From Falsiroseomonas tokyonensis (GTDB taxonomy: Bacteria > Pseudomonadota > Alphaproteobacteria > Acetobacterales > Acetobacteraceae), in NCBI RefSeq assembly GCF_019024325.1, contig NZ_JAFNJS010000001.1, positions 620,001-684,000 of the forward strand: a stretch of DNA of 64,000 bases, written 5' to 3'. Under the pieces are notes generated by a model. The model was not told the origin of the DNA. It saw nothing but the letters and a program-made list of their open reading frames with translations, and ran no database searches. This document shows, piece by piece, positions 37,801-45,400 of this stretch. Position numbers and translations under genes: made by a program. Position 1 is the first letter of the stretch, and the number at the start of each line of letters is the position of its first letter.

Positions 37801-39476
37801 GGACCGCGCAGGTTCAGCAGGTAGGAGATCCTCGCGGTGAGGATCGCGACCGAATTGCCGAGCGCCGGCAGGCTCTCACCGCCCTCCGTGCTGCCATGTT
37901 CGCGATGCGCCACGCCGCAGAAGACGCCGCAGGACAGGCCATCCAGCGCGCGCGCGCCATAGCCCGCATCCTCCAGCGCATGCCAGGCGGCTTCGAGGAA
38001 GACGCGCTGCTGAGGGCTCATCGCCGCCGCCTCGCGCCAGGTCATGTTGAAGATTTCGGGGTCGAAGGCGTCGTGCTCGTCGAGAAACCCACCCCAGGCC
38101 GCCGGCAGTTTTGCCGAAAGTGCGAAACGCTCTGGCGGCACGGGGCGGATGGCGCTGCGGCCCTCGCGCAGCAGGTCCCAGAAGGCGTCCGCGTTAGGCG
38201 CGCCGGGGAAGCGGCAGGACAGGCCGATCACGGCAATATCGCGCGGATTGGCAGCGGGCTCGGCATGCGGCGCGGACACCGGCGCCCGCGTGCTGGCCAC
38301 AACGTGCCGCGCCAGCGCCGCCAGCGTCGCATGCCCAAAGATGTCGGTGGGGGCGAGGTCGCAGCCCAGCGCCGCATTCGCCGCCGCAGCGAGCTGTGGC
38401 GCGACGATGGAATCGACGCCGTATTCGCCGAAGGGCCGGTCGCGCGCGATTTCCTGCGGCGCCAGGCCCAGCGCCGTGGCGAGCAGCGCGGTGAGTTTTG
38501 TCTCCACATCGGTCGCGGCTGGCGCGGCCGCCTGGCCCACCGCCTCTGCCACCAGCACGCATTGAAACGAATTTTCCGGGTCCGCGCCGAGTCCGACCGC
38601 GCCCGGCGCACCAAAACCCGCCTGCGCCAGCGCCGCGCGCCATTGTTGCAGGGACAGCAGCGGCGCATCTGGCAGGCGCGCCTCCGCATCCTCAAAGGCC
38701 CACCAGCCGTCGAGCAGCCCAAACGTCATGCTGGCGAAAGCGCCCGCGCGGGTCAGCTCGTTCAGCAGCAGCAGCCCACCCGGCCGCAGCAGGCGCCGCA
38801 GCCGGGCCAGGCTGTCGGCGATGCGGCGCGTGGCATGCACGACATTGGAGGCGATCAGCACATCGCAGTCGCCAGGCGCGAATCCCTGCGCCTCCGGCTC
38901 CGCCTCCAGATCGAAACGGCGGAAATCGAGCCAGGGGCGGCCGGCACCGAAATGCGCGCGGCTATGCGCCAGGAAGCCAGGCGAGACATCGGTGTAGAGG
39001 TAGCGCGCCACCTGCCCCGGCACGCCATCCAGCGCCGCCAGCACGGCCGCCGAGGCCCCGCCGGTGCCCGCGCCCACCTCCATCACCCGCAGCCCGCCAG
39101 CGGCCGCGGCGCGCGCGGTGGCACGGGCGAGCACGTTGTTGAAGCGATCCGCCCAGGGGTTCTGGCGATACAGCCCCTCCACCAGATGCGTGGCGCCACC
39201 GGGGAAGAGCACGTCGGTCGCGACCACACGGCCCGCCAGCACATCCGGCAGCGCCGCCGCACAGGCCTCGAGTAGCGCGAGATGTGGCGCGAGGCCGGGC
39301 GCCGTCTGCAGCAGCGCCGCGCGCTCGGCCTGCGGCGTGCCGGCCGCATCCTGCGCATGGCGCCCCAGCGCCGCGGCCAGGCGTGCGTGGCGTGGCGCCG
39401 GCGCGGGCAGTGCCATGGCGCGCAGCAGCGCGGTGGCGTAGCGGTCGAGCAGTGGGGCGGGATCAACCAGGCTCAT
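25824..39476 (-). CDS. Polyketide synthase C: MT-ACP | KS-DH-KR-ACP | KS-DH-KR-MT-ACP | KS-KR-ACP
   Basis: The 4550-residue PKS starts at ATG 39476 in an ATGA overlap with B; the frame to 39779 is shadow. It begins mid-module with a C-methyltransferase (residues 60-300, MEVGAGTG) and ACP (about 355) that serve the KS at the end of B. Then come KS (Cys567), DH (H988, HLLHGRPLLPA), KR (about 1395, YAAAN) and ACP (about 1664); KS (Cys1882), DH (H2297), KR (about 2710), C-MT (about 3095) and ACP (about 3325, active site GLESL in place of DSL); and KS (Cys3553), KR (about 4170) with no DH, and ACP (about 4497). The second KR has Arg2806 where the catalytic Lys is normally found (FAPRAEAT), so its activity is doubtful. 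All KS carry the Cys-His-His triad. The last module should leave a beta-hydroxyl for the O-methyltransferase in D. Confidence 0.95.
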   Translation of the reverse strand: MSLVDPAPLLDRYATALLRAMALPAPAPRHARLAAALGRHAQDAAGTPQAERAALLQTAPGLAPHLALLEACAAALPDVLAGRVVATDVLFPGGATHLVEGLYRQNPWADRFNNVLARATARAAAAGGLRVMEVGAGTGGASAAVLAALDGVPGQVARYLYTDVSPGFLAHSRAHFGAGRPWLDFRRFDLEAEPEAQGFAPGDCDVLIASNVVHATRRIADSLARLRRLLRPGGLLLLNELTRAGAFASMTFGLLDGWWAFEDAEARLPDAPLLSLQQWRAALAQAGFGAPGAVGLGADPENSFQCVLVAEAVGQAAAPAATDVETKLTALLATALGLAPQEIARDRPFGEYGVDSIVAPQLAAAANAALGCDLAPTDIFGHATLAALARHVVASTRAPVSAPHAEPAANPRDIAVIGLSCRFPGAPNADAFWDLLREGRSAIRPVPPERFALSAKLPAAWGGFLDEHDAFDPEIFNMTWREAAAMSPQQRVFLEAAWHALEDAGYGARALDGLSCGVFCGVAHREHGSTEGGESLPALGNSVAILTARISYLLNLRGPSLPVDTACSSSLVAIHLACQSLLSGDAEMALAGGVSVLLTDDRLHLFLRDAGMASPTGACRAFDAGADGFVPGEGVGVVVLKPLAKALAAGDRVLGVIRGSGINQDGRTSGITAPSGPAQTALQRAVWERAGIAPQSIGLVEAHGTGTPLGDPIEWRALAAAFGTGAPAGGTAIGSVKTNIGHALTAAGVAGFIKALLALRHETIPPSLHFGTPNPQLPLAGAPFRVPVAAEPWPCRAGQPRRATVSSFGFSGTNAHLVLEEAPALPATQASGGDLAFLLSARTAEALAARVADLRRWIASNPDAAPRDLAFTLAAGRSHFAHRLAVVARDLAGLEAALARPEPVEAETSAAAEAALAALPASTAAQQVAALYRQGADGDWARLFPGPLPRRLGLPGYPFVRLRFDAQGVVQAPLLLSLDPAGWPMADHLLHGRPLLPAASILDLALRAAPGQSVGDLRLLAPAFAAAGQAARLETRGEGFALIGPDGVLHAQFRAVPALPLPAGETPGGIASRLGPVQQGAALYTRFAETGFVYGPGLRAIQSLQSAGEEVLAWLAVPQAAPAGEYLAHPALLDGAMQAAIGLAGDGALPEGVVPMGLGRLTLTRRLPAACWAHIRRRPASEAGVQRLDIALLDEQGAVLAQLEDLALRLRQAEPAPNFAVPVRCPVASAPQPEPDLVLGDVALWEALGRRPRLVTQAEVSGGWPALLAGLPAPPACIWHHADGEAGFFSLAALARALLATPGDTPCALLHLHDGSPEGAMAGGLAQALAKESGRLRLGSLAVPPDGTPADWVPRALALPLAPGLALDGTARGWAFVPGEGATRLRRGGVYVLAGGAGGIGQLLARHLVQRWQAKVIVLGRSRRDAVPDDALLHLQVDLTDADAVASALELARQRFGPIQGVVQAAGVQRDGLFRNLAEADLRAVLAPKLAGTRALDAATRQDPLHFFALFSSLAGSFGAAGQAGYAAANAFLDAFAAQRQGPGVSLSIAWPYWAAGGMSVAEGEAEARASATGIAPLGSAAGLAAFETALGMDHPHLLVLPGDRAAIARFIQAEPQEAAVPARVVDATASTLDLVTAIFAEAAGMPPDRLRPDRAFEDYGIDSILVTKLTAKLEQALGTKLPATLLFDHRTLRSLAAALPSREVVQPTLQSAPEPATRPQDIAIIGMAGRFPDSDTLEEFWQNLRAGREVIRDIPPERWDAVRSGGATRGGFLRQVDRFDPLSFGISPAEAARMDPQERLFLETCWEAMEDAGHTRASLAGPARQGGVFVGVMYGDYALRVADQHAQGNPVSGAAPYWSIANRVSYALDLRGPSLALDTACSASLTAIHLACRALIDGDCAVAIAGGVNLALHPLKFVGLQEGRFASSDGRCRSFAEGGDGYVPSEGVGAVILKPLAQALADGDAIHAVIRGSAVAHGGRTNGYTVPSPARQAEVIGTAMGRAGVQPAEISLVEAHGTGTALGDPVEVAGLSAAYGEGVVRGSVALGSIKATMGHMEAAAGVAGLLKLVLQMRHRWLPPMPRFGGPNRKIDFARSPFRLQHDGAPWTGTAPLRAGLSGFGAGGSNAHLVVEEAPIRAALPMREGPALLVLSARTLPQLRATAARLASALPGCGHALADIAATLQWGREALPVRLAFVAAEVAEAAARFAAFAAGDASGLHHGVAEEDAPPPPPVPPGATLETLARGFVAGAEITWPAPLLRRVPLPPRAFLGERHWIEKAGASRLWRREDALVRDHVVAGRHLLPGAALLQMALEAAPEAATLTDITWLRRADVPEAGLALRLRREGEGFVVADEAGPLVRGRIGGTVAVEVAGPDSVAQRLDAAAISARLRALGLEYGPSLSLLDSVETDGTAIRARIRAPDNLAALVDTAFQALIGLAPAGEAPALRIPFALAGLQRLGDVTQARQVVGRRRGDLAEGLFDIAALDAAGAPLLRLCGLATRPAPVTATSPAPATATSPALPVVTPDLAASTFRPVWRAVAAPGPVEIPLLLAGCDAVPAALAHLPRLGADGVPQGARLVWLAPATAQDPAAPALALLATLQALDRAGRLRQPLGLTVLAAADTPVAASLFGLAKCAALEWPMLSVALLRADAAALAAPDLAARLAAEPGQAPAREVAWQGTARRQLVLEEVPLAEAPLPPGAVWLVVGGTGGIGLALAERLAQHPEARIALVGRSAPSQPLGPQIRHFAADATDEAALRRLLPELRAAWGRPVDYAVQAALVLRDGALARMTEADFRAAFAPRAEATLALEAALAAEPVPPRAVILFSSANALPGAAGQANYVAGSSFAAAALRQGEAPWRRLVIHWGLWGQVGAVADAATQARLARLGVHPILPADGMAQLGAILGGEADAVVAVKAEASALAQLGVVPAEAGDADLAPSVAAFAALERWGRLRLRAVLDGMGLPGAATPAGLARRLGIAPRHATLFAALLELLARDGLARNDDGLWRFPPAPEAGATPEGPGLAGPLALLQAVLDRYPALLRGEVDPVEVLFPGAETALVEGAYAGNPVADRLNTLLAQAVATARPLRVLEIGAGSGATTAALWPLLREAGAEYWFTDVSRHFLTRAEARFPGIRTALYDAERSPAENGVPQGGFDAVIATNVLHATQNLPATLKRLAPLLRQGGLLAVNEVTRPQDFATIVFGLTEGWWRGAAEPGRLPGTPLADAARWQALFRDAGFSDVTALTPEEGGQSLILGRLAQAAVPIAVPAPATAAPVTEAAPTILPPRLVALLRGHFAAVLRLPAEEMRLHQPFDGWGLESLTALDIRNRIAADFPDVPATLLFEQNTLARLATHLLEAHPAQAAAFLDEAPAAPLPAPAPRVQGTSDAIAIIGFSGRFPGGEDPQEFWQLIESGGSAIAPVPAARGGAEGAPRWAGLIEGVDLFDPLFFGLSPLEAEAMDPQERLFLETAWATLEAAGTTPARLARQAGGAVGVFVGVMNTGYQWHAAQAWAAGQAQAGASHFWSIANRVSHLLDLGGPSMAVDTACSSSLTAIHLACESLRRGECGAAIAGGVNLILHPRQMANLAAAGMLASGGACRAFGAGADGFVDGEGVGAVLLKPLAAARRDGDRIEGVILGSAINSGGRTAGFTVPNPQAQARAIRAALAQAGVPAESIAVVEAHGTGTALGDPIEVAGLLEGYGRARRQVALGALKANIGHLESAAGIAGLTKLLLQLRHGRIAPHPQAATPNPLIDFAATPFRLPATAQDWPRVPGAPRRAGLSSFGAGGANAHLILEEAPAAPQLQAAPLAELVPLSAVDEPALRDLAQRLLAALDRVPDLAAVAHTLRVGRMAQAVRAVLLVRDLEGLRGGLRAVAAGAAAQGLTRGGTASATARMLAETTEGQALLRGLLKARDLPALAGLWVEGAEIDWQGLTPDPPPTPLDLPGTAFARQRIWLPEAAAPQNSTALHLLARGWQEVKLPEARSSAGLLLVLTADAALAAALGAAWPGPNLVAESEEAALRQIARLDPQGALPPLVVVDALPAEALLPRCLALLRAAQRGGLAHRLRLLRLHRQEAPAMEAACAALLRSALLEAPDGAVASIAVEGEADAAQLGAICRIEGTAETTAPEVFWRSGRRFLPVLAPRPMADAPSPFRAGGAYLLVGGLGEVGRALAVQAARAGARIGLLGRRPEAEVAPLLAELRVEGVELAYAGCDLTDAAALEQALAALRARLGAFQGVLQLARAVEDGPLAEKDAAGLQRVLAPKLEGTLALDAAMAEEPLDWFILCGSLAGWFGLAGGADYAAACAWQGAFAEARQAQVLRGERQGRTVAVAWPQWAYDRHATPARLAALARQAMAPLTARDGIALLGRALAADGPAQLAAVKAEAAGLARIVEAYRAAADAAALPPGEAIAAELAALSEAELASYIAHLRGAAPARPEPAVVVPLPVPAPAPPMDDTEAALRAVLSAYLKIPAERLGAEVAFATIGLDSIRALQAAERLGRRFGLALDPTVFFEHPTIGDLARALAARLAPARLEAGE
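31910..31964. repeat. 24-bp tandem repeat in a PKS interdomain linker
   Basis: Two 24-bp units (31910-31933 and 31934-31957) that differ at two adjacent bases are followed by seven bases of a third copy. They lie in gene C between a DH and the following KR and encode an Ala/Pro/Thr/Ser linker with the repeated peptide ATSPAP. The period is a multiple of three, so copy-number change would keep the frame. Confidence 0.8.
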
Positions 39477-42400
39477 GTGCCGCCCTCCGCGGCGAGATCC
39501 GCCATCACGGATTCGAACAGCGTCGCAGCCACCGCGGCCTCCGGCCAGCAGCGACGGCGCGCAAAGGGATAGGGCGGCAAGGTGAGCCGCCCAAAACTGC
39601 CTTGCGGGTGCAGCGCGCGCCAGTCCGGCGCATCGCCGGCGAGATAGGCGCGCGCCTCCGGCGTGGTGGCCAGGCTCGCCTCCTCGGCCAGCGCGTCCCG
39701 CAGGGCCGCCGCATCGGCCACGACATAGGCGGCGCGATACGGGCGGTGATGCATGCGGCCGAGCGCGAGGGTGGCGCAAATATCGGCGATCTCCGCCTCG
39801 GGATGCGCCGCGATCCAGGCGGCGAGATCCGCCCGCCGCTGCGCAAGCGCCTCCGCTGTCTCCGCCGAGAGCACCGCCAGATGGTCATTCCGCTGCGCAC
39901 GCGCCGGGGTCGCGCGCGGTGGCGCCGGCGCCAGCACGGCATGCGCATTGGTGCCGCTGAAGCCGAAGGCGGAGACGGCCGCCAGGCGACCACCTAGCGG
40001 CTGTGCCGCGCACGGCACGACGAAGGGCGACTCCGCCCCCAGCGGCAGCAGCGGATTGGCGTTGGAGAAGTTTACCGCCGGTGGCACCGTGCCATGCCGC
40101 AGCACCAGCAGCGCGCGGATCAGCCCGACCACGCCCGCCGCCGCCAGCGTATGGCCGAGATTCGCCTTGGCCGAGCCCACTGCGCAGCGCCCGAGCGCGA
40201 CATCGCCAAAAGCCTCGCGCAGCGCGCCGAGCTCCACCGGGTCGCCCAGCCGCGTGCCGGTGCCGTGCAGCTCGACATAGCCGAGATCGGCCGGCGCGAT
40301 GCCGGCGCGGCTCCACACCTCGCGCAGCAGAGCCGTCTGCGCGGCACCGTTCGGCGCCGTGATGCCGTTGCTGGCGCCGTCCTGGTTCACGCCGGTGGCG
40401 AGGATCACGCCCCGCACCTCGTCGCCATCGCGCATCGCATCGGGCAGGCGCTTCAGCACCAGGCAGGCCACCGCCTCCGCCGGCACAAAACCATCCGCCG
40501 CCGCATCCAACGTGCGGCAGCGCCCGGTGGGAGAGAGCATGCCCGCCTGAGTGGCGGCGAGATAGAAATCCGGCGTCGTCATCACCGCCACGCCACCGGC
40601 CAGGGCAAGATCGCATTCGCCCCGTCGCAGACTCTCCGCCGCCAGGTGTAGCGCGACGAGGGAGGAGGAGCAGGCGGTATCCACGGACAGACAGGGCCCG
40701 TGCAGGTCCAACCGATAGGCGATGCGCGCCGCGAGCATGGAGGCGGCATTGCCCGTGAAACTGCGCGCATCCGGCACGCGCCCGGCCTGCGCCAGCCGCG
40801 CCTCGTAATCGCCCGCCACGGTGCCGGCAAAGACGCCGCAGGTGAGGCCGGCCAGCGCCGCGGGGCCGTGGCCCGCATCCTCCAGCGCATGCCAGGCCGC
40901 CTGTAGGAACAGCCGCTGCTGCGGGTCGATGGCGGTGGCCTCGGCCGGGGACAGGCCGAAGAAGAGCGGGTCGAAGGATTCGATATCCTCGAGGAAGCCG
41001 CCATCTGGGCAGAGCGGCGATTGCGCGCGCAGCGCCGCGTGGTTCCAGCGACTGGCCGGCACGGGCCCGACGCTGTCGATGCCCGCGCGCATATTTTGCC
41101 AGAGGGTGTCGATATCACCCGCCCCCGGAAAGCGGCCGGACCAGCCGATGACCGCGACCGGCACCGGCGCCGTGCTTTCGGCCACTGGCGCCGCCTGCGG
41201 CAGCCGCAATGTCTCGCCGTGCCGCGCCGACAGATGCCGCGCCAGCTTTTCGACCGTCTCGTGGTTGAACAGCACGGTCGGGTTCAGCGGCAAGCCGAGC
41301 TTCTCGGCCAGCGCCGCGACGAGCGAGACGCCGAGGATGGAATCCGCGCCGTAATCGGCAAAGCTGCGATCCGGGCGGACATCCTCCACCCGCATCTCCA
41401 GCACCTCCGCCACGGTGGCGCGGATCAGCGCGACGAGATCGGCGGGTGCGGCGGTTTCCGGCTCCGCGCGCCGGCGCAGCCTTTCGCGCATGCCGCGCGG
41501 CGCGGGTACGGGCTGCGGCGCCGTGACGTTGCGCGCAACGATCACGGCATGGCGGAACTGCGCTTCTTCCGTCAGCCCCGGTTCGCTGAATACTGCCACC
41601 TCGCCAAAGCCGGCTTCCGCCAGCCGGGCGCGCCAGCCCGCCACATCCAGCAGCGGCGCATGCGGCAGCCGCGCATCCTCGGCCATCCACCAACCGTCCA
41701 GCAGGCCGAAGGTCAGCGTGCCGAAATCGTGGATCGCGGTCATCTCATACAGCACCAGCACGCCGCCCGGCTTCAGCAGCCAGCGGATGTGCGACAGCGA
41801 CCGCACGAGATCCGGCGTCGCATGCACCACATTGGCGCCCAGCACCACGTCGCAGCTTTCCGCCTGCTGACCCTGGGTCGCCGGGTCGCGCGTCACATCC
41901 AGCATGCGGCCCGAAAGCCAGGGCCGCGTCGCGCCGAATTCGCGCCGGCCGAATTGCGCGAAGGCGAGCGAGATGTCGGTATAGACATACTCGACCTCAC
42001 CGCGCGCATCGAGCCGGGCCAGCACGCTGCGGCTGGTACCGCCGGTGCCGGCGCCCACTTCCAGCACGCGCACCGGCCCCGGCTTCTGCACCGCCTCGGC
42101 CACCGCGGCCGCCACCAGCCGGTTGCAGAAATCGCCGAGGCGATTTCCGCGATAGATGCCCTGCACCAGCGCCAGCGAGCTTTCGGGGAACATGACCTCC
42201 GTCGCCAGCCGCTCCCCGCGCAGCACATCGGTCAGGGCCCCTAGGCAGGTCTCCAGCAGCGTGACATGCGCAGCGAAAGGCGGATGCGCCGCGACGAAAC
42301 GCTGCATGTCAGCCAGAACATCGCCGGCCTCGCGCGCCTGACCAACCAGCGTCGCACCGTCACGCCGGATGGCGCACTCGCGTTCCAGGATTTCCAGCAG

Positions 42401-45400
42401 TGCCGCGAACAGTTTTGCATGGCGCGACACCACGCCGAGCTGCGCGGCCAGCGCCGCGGCCGTCGCACGCGCCCCTTCCGGCAGCAGCGCCGCCGAGTTC
42501 CACCAGGCCAGCAGGCGGCGCCGCGCGAAGGCTTCGATGGCAGCGTATTCGTCCCAGGCGCCCTGCATCGCCGGCGCCTCCGCCATCACATGCGCCTGCA
42601 TCGCGGCGGTCAGCGTCGGCGCCGCGATCACCACCCCGAGCGCCTCACGCAACTTCGCCTCACCCTTCAGCACGGCGACCTGCGGCGCATCGCGCAGAGC
42701 CAGCAGCGCATCCAGCGCCGCAAGCCCCTCCGCCGTGCCGATCGGCTGCACGCCGCGCCGCGCCAGGCGCTCGCGATGCGCCGCATCGGCGACGCGGCCG
42801 ACCTCCCCCCAGTAACCCCAGTTCACCACGCGCACCGGCAGGCCGCGCGCCGCGAGCTCCAGCCCCAGCGCATCCTTGTAGGCGCAGCCCGCGACGTAAT
42901 TCGCCTGGCCCGCATTGGCCGCAAAGCTGTTCACCGAGGAGAACAGCACCAGGACGTCCAGTGGCTCCGCCGCCACAGCATCCGCCAGCGCGCGCGTGCC
43001 CGCCGCCTTCACCGCCAGCGCCACGGTGAAATCCGCCTCCGACATGCGGTCCAGGCTGGCATCCTGCATGACGATGGCCGAGTGGATGGCGGCGTGGATC
43101 GGCCCGTGCTGGGCCCGTGCGGCGGCCACGGCGCGCGCCATCTCGCCCGGCCCTGTCGCATCGGCCTGCAGGTACAGGATCTCAGAACCCATGGCCCGCA
43201 GCGGCGCCAGCGCCTCGACCGGCTCTGCGCGCCGTCCCACCAGTGTCAGCCGCATGCCGTGGCGCTGCGCGAGCCGCGCCGCCAAGGCCAGGCCGATGCC
43301 GCCGGCGCCGCCAAGGATCAGCGCATGCCCGCCCTGCCGCCAGGCCGGCGCAGCGGGCGGCACGGCCAGCGGATGCAGGACCCGCACGAAGCGCGTGCCG
43401 CCGCGCCAGGCTACCTCACGAGCCTGCGAATCGCCGGGCTCACCCAAGGCCGGCTCATCCCAGCTCGCGAGCCAGGCCCAGGCCATGCGCCAGTCCGGCC
43501 ATTCGCGGTGCGCCACGCGCAGCAGCGCCATGGCCGCCGCGCAGGCCGGCGTGGCGCGGCCGGACTGCTCCGCCGCCAGCAGCAGCACCCGCGCCGGCCG
43601 CGCCCCGCGCGCCTGGCGCAGCGCCTGCAGCGTGCGGAAGACGGCCAGCGGCAGCGCTTCGGCCTCCGCGCAGGCCAGCACCAGATTCTCGGGCGCCATC
43701 CGCGTGACGTAGGCCGGCCAGTCCTCCGGCGGCAGCACCGTGGCGCCGTCGAGCGCCGCCCCTGGTGCGGCAAGCCGCAGCGGCGCCGTCAGCGCCTGGG
43801 CCGCGGCCGCCGGCGCCGCCTGCCAGCCCGGCGTCAGGAACCAATCACCCAGCGCTGGGGCGGCGGCCGCACGATCCACGCGCCCAGCGAGACCGCGAAA
43901 GACAACAACGGCGCGGCCAGCACTGTCACGCAGCACGGCATCGAAGGCGGCCACATCCAGCCGATCCGCCGCCGTCAGCAGCCGCGCCTCAACGCGGCCC
44001 TGGCGCGGCAACGGGCCCAGCACCTGCACGGAATCCAGCGCCATCGGCAGCAGCCGCACCGCGCCGGGTTGGCGGAAGACCAGCATCGCCGCGGTCTGCA
44101 GCACCGCATCCAGCAGCCCCGGATGCAGCGCGCAGCCGGTGAGCGCGGCGTCCTCGGGGCAGGTCACTTCGGACACCGCCTCGGCCTCGCCCATCGCCAG
44201 GCGGGTGATGGCGCGGAAACCGGGACCGTAATGCAGGCCGAGCGAATCGAGCCGCGCATAGACGGCCCCGCCCTCCAGCACCTCATGGCATCGCGCCGCA
44301 TCGGCCAGCGCCGCATCCGAAGCCGGCGCGAAGGGCGCCACCTGGCCGCGCAGCAGCGCGACGCCCGCCTGCTCCAGCCGAAAGTCCAGCGCCTCCGCCG
44401 CGCCCGGCGAAAGCACCAGCTCCGCCCGCAGACCACCCTCGCCCGCCTCCGCAGGGGCGAGCCAGGCGAGGTCGCGCAGCTGCAGGGGCAGGGTCGAGCG
44501 CCCGACCGCGGACAGCGCCGCCTGCATCATGTCCAGCACGGCCACACCCGGCAGCAGCGCGCGATCGCCGACCCGATGATGGGCCAGCACCGGGTGCGTC
44601 GCGGGCAGCGCCACGCGCCAGCGCGCCTCCGCCCCCAGGCAGGGAATGGCGGGGCCGAGCAGCCCCTTTGCCGTGGACGCGACGTCCGGCAGCCGCAGCC
44701 GTTCCTGCGCGAAGACGGTGCCCGGCAGATGCACCCGCCGCCCTAAGATGGGCGACGGCACATCGCGCCGCGGCGGCAGCGTGCCATCGGCCAGCCAGCG
44801 CCGCAGCGCCGCGCGCAGCGCCGGCACATCCTGCACCGGCAGCGCGATGGCATGGTCCTGCGCCTCACGCTGCGCCAAGGTCCAGGCGATATCGGCCAGC
44901 GGCTCGGTCGTTACCGCAAGCCAGCCGTCGAGGACCTGCGCATAGGCGCGCAGCTGGTCCGGCGTGCGCGCAGACAGCCGGACCAGATGCGGGCCTTCCG
45001 CCATCGCGCGGGGCACGACGGGGGGCGCGGATTCCGCCACCAGATGCGCATTGGCGCCGCCCGCGCCGAAGGAACTCACGCCGCCGCGCCGGGTCGCGCC
45101 GGGCCATGGCAGTACGGATTGCGGCATCAAGAAGGGCCCCAGGCTGAAATCGATGCGCGGATTCGGCGGCTGCGCATGGATTGCCGGTGCGATCTCCCCG
45201 TGCCGCAGCTGCAGCAGCAGTTTTGCCAATCCCGCGATGCCCGCGGCGGACTCCAGATGACCGATATTCGCCTTGGCGGAGCCGATCGGCAGCGCCCCCG
45301 CCTCCACACTGCGGCCCGCCGCGCGCAGCCCGTCGCCGAGGCCCGCGATCTCCACCGGGTCCCCCAGCGCCGTCGCCGTGCCGTGGCATTCGACATAGCC

